A DNA stretch of 64,000 nt from VXLM01 sp034421575 (lineage in GTDB: Bacteria; Chloroflexota; Dehalococcoidia; Lucifugimonadales; VXLM01): positions 22,127 through 86,126 of the forward strand of contig DAOUKG010000046.1 in NCBI GenBank assembly GCA_034421575.1, read 5' to 3'. This document shows, in pieces, positions 50,613 through 59,364 of this stretch. Within the stretch, counting starts at the first letter, position 1. Every line of letters starts with the position of its first letter. A program made the translations under genes and the position numbers. Below the pieces are notes generated by a model. That model did no database searches. It worked only from the letters and a program-made list of their open reading frames with translations, and was not told where the DNA came from.

Positions 50613-50735
50613 TATACTGAATAGCTGCTCACTGGGCTGTCGTAAATCTGAGGTTCGTCCGGGCCAATCAGGTATACTTGACTCGTAGGGTGGCGCACAA
50701 CTGCGACCTCCCTGGAGCACACTTCGGAGTAGGGA

Positions 50736-51158
50736 ATGGGCATTTGCACGGCGAGGCATATCAATCATGTCTGCATCGCGGTGAAGGACATCGATGAGAC
50801 GATTCAGTTCTACCGCGACGTATTTGGAGTGACTGATAGCGAGGTCGTTGACATCGAGGACCAGGCCGTTCGGGCGACGCTGATTCAAGTGGGTGGTTCT
50901 CAGCTTGAGTTCATCGAGCCCACCGACCCCAACGGCGGCGTGGCAAAGTTCATAGATCGTCGCGGCGAGGGCGTTCATCACATCTGCTTCGAGGTCGAGG
51001 ACCTTGCCGGCACCCTGCAGCGTCTCGACGAGCAGGGCGTTGCAGTCATCGACCGTGAGCCGCGAGAAGGTCTGTCGGGCACGATAGGATTCCTTCACCC
51101 CAAGTCTACGAGAGGCGTCTTGATCGAGTTGGTCGATCAGGACGACGCCAGGAGGTAG
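50736..51158 (+). CDS. mce: Methylmalonyl-CoA epimerase
   Basis: The 140-residue VOC-fold metalloenzyme interconverts the (2R) and (2S) forms of methylmalonyl-CoA. RHINHVCIAVKDIDETIQFY supplies the first His ligand, and QVGGSQLEFIEPTDPNGGVA and GEGVHHICFEVEDLAGTL the middle acidic and His ligands. GFLHPKSTRGVLIELVD ends with the Glu. Ribosome site GGAGTAGGGA. It is followed after 9 bases by the B12-binding subunit, so both serve propionate or methylmalonyl-CoA conversion. Confidence 0.92.
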   Translation: MGICTARHINHVCIAVKDIDETIQFYRDVFGVTDSEVVDIEDQAVRATLIQVGGSQLEFIEPTDPNGGVAKFIDRRGEGVHHICFEVEDLAGTLQRLDEQGVAVIDREPREGLSGTIGFLHPKSTRGVLIELVDQDDARR

Positions 51159-51167
51159 CGGTCGACT

Positions 51168-51587
51168 ATGGTGAGCAGGGCAATCAAGGTACTGGTGGCC
51201 AAGCCCGGACTGGACGGCCACGACCGTGGAGCGAAGATCATCGCTCGGGCGCTGAGAGACGCGGGCATGGATGTCAAATACACCGGCATCCGTCAGACCC
51301 CGGAAATGATCGCCGACACCGCCTTGGAGGAGGACGTGGACGTTGTCGCCCTGAGTATTCTGTCAGGCGCGCACATGGACCTCTTCCCCCTCATCTTCGA
51401 ACGGATGAAGATCAACGAGATGGAGGAAGTGATTGTTGTGGCCGGGGGGATAATCCCGGAAGAGGACAGGGAAGCACTCCGGGACATGGGTGTAAGAGGG
51501 GTCTTCGGACCCGGCGCCTCGACAGCCGAAATTGTTGAGTTCATCCACGCGGCGCATGTCGAGCGAGAGAGATTGGGCGACAGGTAA
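51168..51587 (+). CDS. Methylmalonyl-CoA mutase B12-binding (C-terminal) subunit
   Basis: The 139-residue protein is only the cobalamin-binding Rossmann domain. VLVAKPGLDGHDRGAKIIAR holds DxHxxG, whose His is the lower cobalt ligand. VVALSILSGAHMDLFP and VVAGGIIPEEDREALRDMGV are the SxL and GG motifs. In split mutases this pairs with a separate catalytic subunit, which is not in this window. AGGAGG lies 12 bases upstream of the ATG. The same organisation with a separate small subunit is common in archaea and Chloroflexota. Confidence 0.9.
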   Translation: MVSRAIKVLVAKPGLDGHDRGAKIIARALRDAGMDVKYTGIRQTPEMIADTALEEDVDVVALSILSGAHMDLFPLIFERMKINEMEEVIVVAGGIIPEEDREALRDMGVRGVFGPGASTAEIVEFIHAAHVERERLGDR

Positions 51588-51590
51588 GAC

Positions 51591-52559
51591 ATGCGCACCC
51601 AGTACGCCGCGCGCGAGGTACGCAGGAAGGCCATCCCCGGTCTGGCCCCTTTGCTGGCATCGACAATTGTTCTCCTCATTTCCGTGGCGGCATGTGAGAT
51701 CGACGAGTCGGCCGGAGTTGCCTTCGACGCCCCGAGTCCGGTCACGGACGCCGTTGAGTCCACAACCGAGACCTCCTCTGTGCGAATCACCCTTGCATCG
51801 ACCGATCTCGGAGTGGGCCGGAATAGGCTCGCGTTTGGACTGGTCGACGTAGAGTCAGGCCCCATCCGCGAGGCCGATATTCTAATCTCGACGTTCTATC
51901 TCGGCGACGGTCGGCAGGAGGGGCCGATCCAGACGGCCCGCGCCGTTTGGCGTGACTGGCCCCTTGGACAAACGGGGTTATACACGGCCAGCTTCGACTT
52001 CGACCGAGCGGGAAACTGGGGTGTGGTCGCTCAGTACGTCGACCACTTGGGATCAGAAGTCAAGACGTCCGCAGGGCTGGATGTACAGCGCAAGAGTGCG
52101 ACGCCCGGCATTGGAGAACGACCGCCCGCGAGTGTCACCAAAACTGCGAATGACTCCTCCGACCTGGAGGTCATCACATCCGACCCCGAGCCTGACGAGG
52201 ACCTCTACTCCCTCACTGTGGCCGAGGCGCTGGACGCCGGGAAGCCCCTTGTCGTCGCCTTCTCCACTCCGGCCTTCTGCCGCACTGCAACTTGCGGTCC
52301 CCAGCTCGATGTCATCAAGGAACTCAAGGACTTCTACTACAGGGACGTCAACTTCATCCACGTCGAGGTCTACGACAAGCCGGCGGAAATCGAGGGTGAC
52401 CCGCGGAACGCGCCCCTCTCACAGGCCATGATCGACTGGGAACTGCCCACGGAGCCGTGGACGTTTGTCATGGATGCCCAGGGCAAGGTAGCCGCCAAGT
52501 TCGAGGCGTTCGCGACGAAAGAAGAGCTGAAAGCCGCCCTGATGGCCGTGCTTGAATAA
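51591..52559 (+). CDS. Predicted lipoprotein with thioredoxin-like domain
   Basis: The 322-residue protein has a signal (about 15-35, LLASTIVLLISVAAC) with lipobox VAAC. Residues 60-165 look like a beta-sandwich (SSVRITLASTDLGVGRNRL). Residues 210-320 are thioredoxin-like: KPLVVAFSTPAFCRTATCGP, then a central strand VNFIHVEVY and EPWTFVMDAQGKV with its cis-Pro region. The Cys pair is spaced C-x4-C rather than C-x2-C. It starts 3 bases after the mutase subunit. It may reduce or carry disulfides outside the membrane; the partner is unknown. Confidence 0.8.
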   Translation: MRTQYAAREVRRKAIPGLAPLLASTIVLLISVAACEIDESAGVAFDAPSPVTDAVESTTETSSVRITLASTDLGVGRNRLAFGLVDVESGPIREADILISTFYLGDGRQEGPIQTARAVWRDWPLGQTGLYTASFDFDRAGNWGVVAQYVDHLGSEVKTSAGLDVQRKSATPGIGERPPASVTKTANDSSDLEVITSDPEPDEDLYSLTVAEALDAGKPLVVAFSTPAFCRTATCGPQLDVIKELKDFYYRDVNFIHVEVYDKPAEIEGDPRNAPLSQAMIDWELPTEPWTFVMDAQGKVAAKFEAFATKEELKAALMAVLE

Positions 52560-52586
52560 TCGCCCTGCCGAAGCATAGGTACTCAC

Positions 52587-52889
52587 TTGTCAAAGCCGAT
52601 TACGATCACCCTGTATGCCGCCGGGATGTTGGTCGTCATCATTATGGCGCCAATCGTGGTCATTACTGCCATTCGTCTCGTTCGCCTGGTCCTGTTCAGC
52701 GGGACATTGGACGGGAGCCTGATCGCCTTCATACTGCTGCTGGCCCTTCTTCCTGCTGGGATCGGACTCGCCCTCTTCGGGTACTTTCTCTACCAGCAGA
52801 TACGTCGGTCTCTCTTCGGCGGGCCCGTCGCCGAGCGGGACTACATCGGCCGCTTCCTCGAACGCAGGGTCTCGGAGGGAGACCGGTAA
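52587..52889 (+). CDS. Small membrane protein, function unknown
   Basis: The 100-residue protein starts with TTG at 52587 and has two hydrophobic helices (about 8-33 and 43-68), followed by a charged tail (RRSLFGGPVAERDYIGRFLE). It lies 27 bases after the thioredoxin-like lipoprotein and may act with it. No family is recognised. Confidence 0.6.
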   Translation: MSKPITITLYAAGMLVVIIMAPIVVITAIRLVRLVLFSGTLDGSLIAFILLLALLPAGIGLALFGYFLYQQIRRSLFGGPVAERDYIGRFLERRVSEGDR

Positions 52890-52954
52890 GACCGGCGCTT
52901 CTCCTCACCCTTCTCGTCGCAGGTGCATTCTCATCACTCGCGCCTCGTGCTTCC

Positions 52955-53096
52955 GTAGCTGTTCAGACTTCGTGATATCCCTCGACGAATACACAGCCAC
53001 CGTCATACCCGCGAAAGCGGGTATCCAATCCCCTCTCCCGTTCGCGGGAGAGGGTTAGGGTGAGGGATGTTCGCCTCACGAACTCTGAACAATTAC
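52955..53096. mobile_element. MITE-like element, family 1, copy D
   Basis: The left end GTAGCTGTTCAGACTTCGTG and right end CACGAACTCTGAACAATTAC form the family-1 inverted repeat, 142 bp overall. Inside are the ATACCCGCGAAAGCGGGTAT hairpin and CTCTCCCGTTCGCGGGAGAG. It lies in the 52890-53183 gap, ahead of the EamA-like gene. A reading frame running from inside it into that gene is not translated as far as can be judged. Confidence 0.65.
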
Positions 53097-53183
53097 GTGC
53101 TTCCTGCCATCAAACGTGAATCGCTGCCGCGATGGTATACTCTCGGTGAATACGCGGTAGGTGCTACCCGCGTGAAGGGAAAC

Positions 53184-53606
53184 ATGCGCATGAGCTATGT
53201 CGGCTGGGCAATTGTGGCAATGACGGGTTACGGCGTAACTGCCGTAATACTCAAGCTTGCCCTTAGAGACATTCCGCCGGGAGTTGCAATCGTCATCACC
53301 AACGCGGTGCTCGTTCTTGCGGGCGTCGGTCTGGTCCTGTACCGAGGTGAGCAGGTGGCCGCCCACCTTTCGCTGTCGCGGCCGATGCTCCTGACGATCC
53401 TTGCCGGAGTGACATTGAGCCTCAGCATAGTCGGATACTACATCGCCCTTAGCCGGGGCCCCGCCTCCGTGGTCGTTCCAATCTTCGCCATGTACGTTCT
53501 CGTCGCGACCGTCATAGGGCTCGCCTTCCTTGGCGAAGAAGTCAAGCTGACCAGGGTGATTGGAGTGATTCTGGCGGGTGGGGCGATATTTCTCCTTACT
53601 CGATGA
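53184..53606 (+). CDS. EamA-like small multidrug/metabolite transporter domain protein
   Basis: The 140-residue protein holds four membrane helices, one EamA unit: WAIVAMTGYGVTAVILKLAL, GVAIVITNAVLVLAGVGLVL, MLLTILAGVTLSLSIVGYYI and VVVPIFAMYVLVATVIGLAF, then GEEVKLTRVIGVILAGGAIF as a last helix. The ATG at 53184 follows AAGGGAAAC. The upstream part of the frame lies in the mobile element and is excluded. Small EamA proteins work as dimers. Substrate unknown. Confidence 0.78.
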   Translation: MRMSYVGWAIVAMTGYGVTAVILKLALRDIPPGVAIVITNAVLVLAGVGLVLYRGEQVAAHLSLSRPMLLTILAGVTLSLSIVGYYIALSRGPASVVVPIFAMYVLVATVIGLAFLGEEVKLTRVIGVILAGGAIFLLTR

Positions 53607-53712
53607 ATGCCGCCGCCCAAAAGTATGTGATAAATCACCTGCTTATTTCTTGGCATCCAACCTATAAGCTAGGATATATTCTTGTCGTACCCGCTTCGGG
53701 TTTGCACAACGT

Positions 53713-55086
53713 ATGGATAGACTAACCGACACGTTTCACGGATCTTCGCAGACTCCGATATCTCAACTCATGCGTCCCGTGCAGAGGTTCATGCACGAGG
53801 AGGCGTCGAGCGGCATCGTGCTGTTCGTGGCCGCGGTCGTGGCGCTGGTCTGGGCAAACTCCCCTTGGTACCACACCTATGAAGAACTGTTCGAGATGCA
53901 TGTTTCGATCGGATTCGGGGAGTGGGTGCTCAATGAGACGCTGCATCACTGGGTCGACGACGGCCTTATGGCCGTCTTCTTTTTCGTGGTGGGTCTCGAA
54001 ATCAAGCGGGCGGTAGTAGTTGGTGAGTTGCGTTCGGTTAGAAGGGCTGCCCTGCCAATATTTGCGGCGTTGGGCGGTATGATCGTGCCCGCGCTCATAT
54101 ATATTGCGTTCAACGCGGGCGGTGAGGGTGCCAGGGGCTGGGGTATCCCGATGGCTACCGACATAGCGTTCAGCCTCGGTGTGCTTGCTCTGTTGGGGAC
54201 GAGAGCGCCTTTGCCGTTGAAGATATTCCTGGCCGCCTTTGCAATTATCGACGATATTGGGGCAGTGATCGTCATTGCCGTGTTCTATACCGGAGATATC
54301 GCGTGGGGAAATCTGGGAATCGGGGCGATCTTCCTTGCAGTGCTCGCGGTCGTCGGCCGACTCGGTATCCGGCATCCGTTGGTGTACGCGCCGCTGGGAG
54401 TGATCGTCTGGCTGGCTTTCCTCTATTCCGGCGTCCACGCGACCGTTGCCGGAGTGTTGGTCGCGGCGACGATTCCTATTCGCGTTCGAGTCGACTCTGC
54501 GGGGTTTCTCGCCCGCTGCCGAGATCTCCTTCTGATATTCGAGCGCTCAGGAGGGTACGGACACGAGGACGAGACATCGAGCGAACAGCGGGCAATCCTC
54601 AAAGAAGTGGAGGACACGGCACAGGAAATGCAATCGCCACTTCAACGCTTCGAGACCGCGCTGCATCCCTGGGTGGCGTTTCTCATCATGCCCCTTTTCG
54701 CGCTGTCCAACGCCGGGGTGAGGCTCGAGGGTGACGTATCCGGTGCATTGACGCATCTGACGCACCCTGTGGCCGTGGGGATCATTCTAGGCCTGGTGGT
54801 GGGCAAGCAGCTTGGAGTCACTGCATTCTCGTTAGTCGCCGTGCGGCTTGGATTTGCAGAATTGCCATACGGGGTTACCTGGAGCCAATTCTACGGCGTG
54901 GCCTGTCTGGGCGGTATCGGCTTTACGATGTCGCTATTCATCACGAACCTAGCGTTCAGCAGTGAAATTCTTAACACGGAAGCAAAGATGGGTATTCTCT
55001 TGGGATCGGCCATCGCGGGTATCATCGGCTACTTGGTCCTGCTGCGCGCCGGCAGCAGATCATCCAGAATGAGAATGGGGGAGTAG
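53713..55086 (+). CDS. nhaA: Na+/H+ antiporter NhaA
   Basis: The 457-residue antiporter has the NhaA hallmarks. EEASSGIVLFVAAVVALVWANS opens the protein, and NAGGEGARGWGIPMATDIAF and AFAIIDDIGAVIVIAVFYT follow, the last holding the ion-binding Asp pair. GVTWSQFYGVACLGGIGFTM is a later conserved block. It exports sodium for protons at high pH or salt, which fits a marine host. Length is above the E. coli 388 because of an insert around residues 260-310. It is convergent with livF. Confidence 0.94.
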   Translation: MDRLTDTFHGSSQTPISQLMRPVQRFMHEEASSGIVLFVAAVVALVWANSPWYHTYEELFEMHVSIGFGEWVLNETLHHWVDDGLMAVFFFVVGLEIKRAVVVGELRSVRRAALPIFAALGGMIVPALIYIAFNAGGEGARGWGIPMATDIAFSLGVLALLGTRAPLPLKIFLAAFAIIDDIGAVIVIAVFYTGDIAWGNLGIGAIFLAVLAVVGRLGIRHPLVYAPLGVIVWLAFLYSGVHATVAGVLVAATIPIRVRVDSAGFLARCRDLLLIFERSGGYGHEDETSSEQRAILKEVEDTAQEMQSPLQRFETALHPWVAFLIMPLFALSNAGVRLEGDVSGALTHLTHPVAVGIILGLVVGKQLGVTAFSLVAVRLGFAELPYGVTWSQFYGVACLGGIGFTMSLFITNLAFSSEILNTEAKMGILLGSAIAGIIGYLVLLRAGSRSSRMRMGE

Positions 55087-55252
55087 CGGGACTGTCCCGG
55101 CACTTTGGCCCGTTGGTTGGCCGTAAAGTGGATCAGCGAACCCTGCTTTGCCGTCCGTCCGGATACAATAACCTGAGGGTACGGGGGCGTTCAGTCAGTC
55201 GAAAAGGCGGGCCCCGGTTGGGTGATGATCGCCGCCTGCGCGCAGTCCGACC

Positions 55253-55987
55253 TTATTCATCCTCTTCCTGGGCGTAACTTACCTTGCCCAGGAAGACCTC
55301 GGTCAGGATATCGGTCTCTCGCACTGATTGCGGTGTACCCTCGAACACCACTCGCCCCATGTCCAGAACGTAGGCCCGGTTCACGATGTCCAACACTCCC
55401 TTGATGTTGTGCTCAACGACCATGATCGTGGTGCTGAACCTCTCGCTGATCTGGGCGACCTTCTCAAATACCTCACTCACGACCCTGGGAGCGAGGCCAA
55501 GTGTTGGCTCATCGAGAAGCAACACCTGCGGATCAGACATGAGCCCTCTTCCGAGCGCCAGCATCTGCTGCTGTCCCCCCGACATCTGGCTGGCGTAGTC
55601 TCTACGCTTTTCGTAAAGGACAGGGAAGAGCTCAAGGACCGAGTCTAGTCGACGGGCTTTTTCCTGCTTGTCGTTCAGGTAGAGACAACCCATTTCGAGG
55701 TTCTCTTCTATCGACAGGTGGGTGAACACCCGCCTGCCCTGCGGGACGAAGGAGATGCCTTCTTTCACTATCTCGTGGGTGGCCGCCGACAGAGGTTGGC
55801 TCTGCCAGTGCACCTTTCCGGCGACGACGGGCGCGAGCCCCATGATGGACTTCAGGACCGTCGACTTGCCGGCGCCGTTGGGACCCATCACGGCAACGAC
55901 CTCACCCTTCTGAACGCCAAGTGACACGTCGGTCAGGGCTGATACGGCCCCGTATCGCACGGATATGTTGAGCAGTTCAAGAAGCAT
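55253..55987 (-). CDS. livF: Branched-chain amino acid-type ABC transporter ATPase LivF
   Basis: The 244-residue ATPase has Walker A GPNGAGKST (about 34-42), Q-loop GISFVPQGRRVF, signature MSGGQQQMLALGRGLMS and Walker B VLLLDEPTLGLAP, then H-loop VEHN. It is the last gene in the minus-strand transporter operon, 21 bases after livG. A gene-poor 166-base stretch between it and nhaA shows no strong terminator. Confidence 0.95.
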   Translation of the reverse strand: MLLELLNISVRYGAVSALTDVSLGVQKGEVVAVMGPNGAGKSTVLKSIMGLAPVVAGKVHWQSQPLSAATHEIVKEGISFVPQGRRVFTHLSIEENLEMGCLYLNDKQEKARRLDSVLELFPVLYEKRRDYASQMSGGQQQMLALGRGLMSDPQVLLLDEPTLGLAPRVVSEVFEKVAQISERFSTTIMVVEHNIKGVLDIVNRAYVLDMGRVVFEGTPQSVRETDILTEVFLGKVSYAQEEDE

Positions 55988-56008
55988 CGTTTCAACCTCT
56001 CGTCGACG

Positions 56009-56779
56009 CTAGGTTCCCAGGTAGGCGTCGATTACATCCGGCCTGCTTAGCACTTCATCCACCTCTCCTACCGCGAGCAGTGTGCCGCTGTCCAATACGA
56101 AGAGATGGTCCGACAGTTCTCTCACGATGTCCATGTTGTGGGAGACGAAAATGATGGTGTTCCCTTGTTCTCTCATGTCCTTCAAGAGGGCCTTGACTCT
56201 CTCCAGCATCTGGGGGAAGAGGCCTGCAAAGGGTTCGTCGAACAGGTATATGCTCACGTCCATGGCCAGGGCGCGTCCGATCTCCAGCAGCTTCCGTTGG
56301 CCATAGGAGAGATCCATCGCCAGCGAGTCCCTCTTTTCCCACATGCCGACGCTCTGCAAAATGCTCTGAGCCTTCTCCTTTTGGGCTGGGCTTGCCCGCT
56401 CGAACAGCGAGGGCAAGAGACGCCTGTCGGTCAGCACTACCATGATATTGTCCCACACGCTGATCTGGTCGAAGAGTCTCACCTCCTGGAAGGTTCTCGT
56501 GATGCCGTGGTCCGGCGTCTCGTGGGCCTTCACGACGCGGAGCCCCGCGCCGTCGATTATCACTAACCCGCGGTCTATGGGGAGAATGCCGCTCAGAATA
56601 TTGATGAGGCTCGACTTTCCCGATCCATTCGGGCCGACAATGCAGGTAATCCATTCACGAAAGATGGAGATGCTGAGCTCGTCGACGGCCTTGACCGCGC
56701 CGAAGTGCTTCGAGACCTCCTTGGTTCTCAGGGCGAAGAGGGCGTCGAGGTCGATATTGTCTACGCGTACTGAGGTCAC
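56009..56779 (-). CDS. livG: Branched-chain amino acid-type ABC transporter ATPase LivG
   Basis: The 256-residue ATPase starts with GTG at 56779, whose GTGA overlaps the livM stop. The frame is open for another 104 codons upstream, but that lies inside livM and is not transport-protein-like. Walker A is VGPNGSGKSSL, the signature LSYGQRKLLEIGRAL (typical of LivG), and Walker B IYLFDEPFAG, with H-loop VSHN. ITRTFQEVRLFDQISVWDN is the Q-loop region. Confidence 0.94.
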   Translation of the reverse strand: MTSVRVDNIDLDALFALRTKEVSKHFGAVKAVDELSISIFREWITCIVGPNGSGKSSLINILSGILPIDRGLVIIDGAGLRVVKAHETPDHGITRTFQEVRLFDQISVWDNIMVVLTDRRLLPSLFERASPAQKEKAQSILQSVGMWEKRDSLAMDLSYGQRKLLEIGRALAMDVSIYLFDEPFAGLFPQMLERVKALLKDMREQGNTIIFVSHNMDIVRELSDHLFVLDSGTLLAVGEVDEVLSRPDVIDAYLGT

Positions 56780-57831
56780 AGCTTGAACCTCCCTACGAGG
56801 CCTTGCGGCCTGAATAGCATGAGCAAGACCAGGAGAACTCCCAGGACAACCTGGCGGGCCTGACCGACGTACTCCGCCGGCAGGTACGGGATGAAGCGCA
56901 TGCCTTCTTCCAGAAGAACGAATACTATGGCCCCCAGGATGGAACCCCAGATCGTAGCCAGTCCTCCCAGGATGACTATGGCCACAAGCAGCATCGACTC
57001 CAAGAGGATGAAGGAGTTGGGATCGATGAAGGTGGTCCAACTCGCGAACAGCCCTCCCGCAAGGCCGGCCATCATGGCCGATATTACCCAAATTGCAAGT
57101 TTGAAGTGAGTGACCTGGTACCCGAACACTTCCGTTGCCTGCTCATCCTCTCGTATAGCCGTCAGCACCCGTCCGAAGGAGGAGGTGACTATGAACCATG
57201 AGATGAGGACGACGAGAGCCAGGAATGCAAATACGAGGGCGAGGAACTGGATATCGCCGTCAATAACCCAGCCACCGATCTCAGGGCGGGCTATTTCGTG
57301 AATGCCGAAAGCCCCCCTCGTAACGCTTCTGAGATTCAAGAAAAGATTGAAGGCAATGATGGCAAACCCGAAGGAGACGAGTACATAGATATCGTCCCTG
57401 AACCGGTTGAACACGATGCCCACCGCGATGGCGACTATTCCCGCGACAATCACCGCTATGGGCAGGGCGGCGAAGAAGGGCCATCCGAAGGTGGGAATGG
57501 CCTCCGTGCGCAGCTGCTCGTATGCCGCGTCGGATGTCAGTATCGCTACGGTGTAAGCGCCGATTCCGAAGAAGCCCACGTGACCGACCGACAGCAGTCC
57601 CGTGAACCCGACCACCAAGTTCAGACTGACGGCCAGAATCGCCCAGATGGCGAATATCGTGCCCACGGATATGGCGAATCCGGTGCCCTGCCATACCATG
57701 AACACGACCGCCCAGCCGATGATGAACAGGTTTGCCCAAAGCTCGATGTTGCCTCTGGCGTAACGTATGAACTCGCGGGGAGATCGTACGAGCCTCGCCA
57801 TGTCGACTAAGGCGGCAACGTTTATCTGCAT
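56776..57831 (-). CDS. livM: Branched-chain amino acid-type ABC transporter permease LivM
   Basis: The 351-residue permease has about nine membrane helices. SLNLVVGFTGLLSVGHVGFFGIGAYT (about 70-95) is the LivM signature, and FGRVLTAIREDEQATEVFGY is the cytoplasmic coupling loop. It overlaps livG by 4 bases and starts 4 bases after livH. It forms the membrane channel with LivH. FRPQGLVGRFKL is the usual C-terminus. Confidence 0.95.
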   Translation of the reverse strand: MQINVAALVDMARLVRSPREFIRYARGNIELWANLFIIGWAVVFMVWQGTGFAISVGTIFAIWAILAVSLNLVVGFTGLLSVGHVGFFGIGAYTVAILTSDAAYEQLRTEAIPTFGWPFFAALPIAVIVAGIVAIAVGIVFNRFRDDIYVLVSFGFAIIAFNLFLNLRSVTRGAFGIHEIARPEIGGWVIDGDIQFLALVFAFLALVVLISWFIVTSSFGRVLTAIREDEQATEVFGYQVTHFKLAIWVISAMMAGLAGGLFASWTTFIDPNSFILLESMLLVAIVILGGLATIWGSILGAIVFVLLEEGMRFIPYLPAEYVGQARQVVLGVLLVLLMLFRPQGLVGRFKL

Positions 57832-57835
57832 GGGT

Positions 57836-59224
57836 CTACTTCCTCGGCAGAAGGCCCTTGGGCCAGAACGATAGGAAGAGAATGAGGACGACGAAGGAGA
57901 TTACGTCCCTCCACTCTCCGGCAAGGTCCCAGATTCCGAACTGCTCGATCATGCCGAGGGCGAACCCGCCAACGATTGCTCCATAGAGATTCCCAATTCC
58001 CCCGACCACTGAGGCTATCCACCCCTTCAGCAAGAGCAGGAGTCCCATCCTGGGCTGTATGGCCGTGTCGTGTCCGCTCAGCAGCCCTGCCATCGCCGCG
58101 AATATCGCCCCGATGAAGAACACAACGGCAATGATGACCGTGGTGTTTATCCCCACCACCTTCGACACCTCTTCGTCGTCGCCGATGGCCCGCACGGCCT
58201 TTCCAAATGCCGTCCATTTGAGGAGATACAGAAGAAATGCGAACCCGACGATGGAAACGCCGATGGCGAAGACGTTGAAACCCTTGATGTTTCCTCCGAG
58301 AATCTTCCACGGCGCGCTGCCGAAGGCTGCGGGCAGTGGCCGCGGATTGCTCTCGAAGACGATGGAGGTTGCCGCCGTGATCGCCAGGAGGATGCCCAGA
58401 GTCGCCACCAGCATTATGAGGGGCGATCTCGATCGCTCGCGCATGTACACGTAAAGACCTCGGTAGAATGCCACGGCGACGATGCCGGCCATGAGACACG
58501 ACACTCCCCAACTCAAATAGAGATTCGCGCCTGGGGTGTTGGCGATGAAGAATGCGCAGTACCCTCCCAGCGCCACCCCAATGATCCCCGCTGCGACCAG
58601 GAGAGGACTGGCGCTCATTGACGGCAGCACGTTGCGAACGCCCCTGTGGACAGCCCAACCCGCAATCAGCGCTACGGCGACGCCTATGGCGGGACTCACG
58701 ATGGTATTGGTCGAGTCCGTATAGTTCAGGACGAGGCCCATGTAGCCTCCCGCGCCGGCCGCCAGGAGTCCTCCGACTGCGTACAGGACCCTTCGGTCGA
58801 AACGAGGCCACAGCTTGTGGAAGAACGCCTCGTAGAGCGCCCACGCGACCACTCCGGCCGTCACAGCGGCAAGCATGGCGGTCACGTAGGGGTTCGTGTA
58901 GTCGTTGCCGCCGAATCCGTCCTGCGACCTGAGGTAGAAGACGCCGTAAGCGCCTATGGCGGCGGCCGCCCCGTAATAGAGATCGAAGAACCATACGGTG
59001 CTGTAGACGATGGTGAAGCCCATCGCGAGGAGAGCGTAGATGGCGCCTACGGCCAGGCCGTTGAAGGCGAACTGCACGGCCTGATCGGGAGACTCGGTGA
59101 TCTTCCAAGCGAGATACGCAACTACGGCTACCGTCAGCACCGTCGCCAGGATTCTGCCGTGGCCACCATCACCGCTCGGAAGCAAACGGCTCCACCAGGC
59201 GAACCTCAGTCTCTCGAGACTCAT
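57836..59224 (-). CDS. livH: Branched-chain amino acid-type ABC transporter permease LivH, enlarged
   Basis: The 462-residue permease begins with the LivH pattern (AFNGLAVGAIYALLAMGFTIVY, about 52-73) and ends with LLLLKGWIASVVGGIGNLYGAIVGG and FWPKGLLPRK. Standard LivH has about 290-310 residues. Here some 130 extra residues with more membrane helices lie between helix 3 and the coupling region (about 110-260, from YLRSQDGFGG to YLSWGVSC). The insert includes GLVLNYTDSTNTIVSP. First permease of the operon, 140 bases after the second binding-protein gene. Confidence 0.93.
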   Translation of the reverse strand: MSLERLRFAWWSRLLPSGDGGHGRILATVLTVAVVAYLAWKITESPDQAVQFAFNGLAVGAIYALLAMGFTIVYSTVWFFDLYYGAAAAIGAYGVFYLRSQDGFGGNDYTNPYVTAMLAAVTAGVVAWALYEAFFHKLWPRFDRRVLYAVGGLLAAGAGGYMGLVLNYTDSTNTIVSPAIGVAVALIAGWAVHRGVRNVLPSMSASPLLVAAGIIGVALGGYCAFFIANTPGANLYLSWGVSCLMAGIVAVAFYRGLYVYMRERSRSPLIMLVATLGILLAITAATSIVFESNPRPLPAAFGSAPWKILGGNIKGFNVFAIGVSIVGFAFLLYLLKWTAFGKAVRAIGDDEEVSKVVGINTTVIIAVVFFIGAIFAAMAGLLSGHDTAIQPRMGLLLLLKGWIASVVGGIGNLYGAIVGGFALGMIEQFGIWDLAGEWRDVISFVVLILFLSFWPKGLLPRK

Positions 59225-59364
59225 CTACGTATAGGGCCTCTGTCTGGACTCCCACGCCGTTCAAACATCACGGCGCGGGAGTCCTTGCATTCAGATGGAC
59301 ATAACCCATCGTTCGTCCACGATGTGAAGCTATGCCAATCGGCATCAAGGACAGGTAGAAAGAA

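Noticed and set aside
56780..57091. Upstream extension of the livG frame
   Set aside because: It lies inside livM, is Gly/His/Arg-rich, and a GTG with a 4-base overlap gives the expected LivG start.
57822..59108. 428-codon minus-strand frame shifted within livH
   Set aside because: The Arg-rich product lacks membrane helices, while the LivH frame has clear helices and family motifs.
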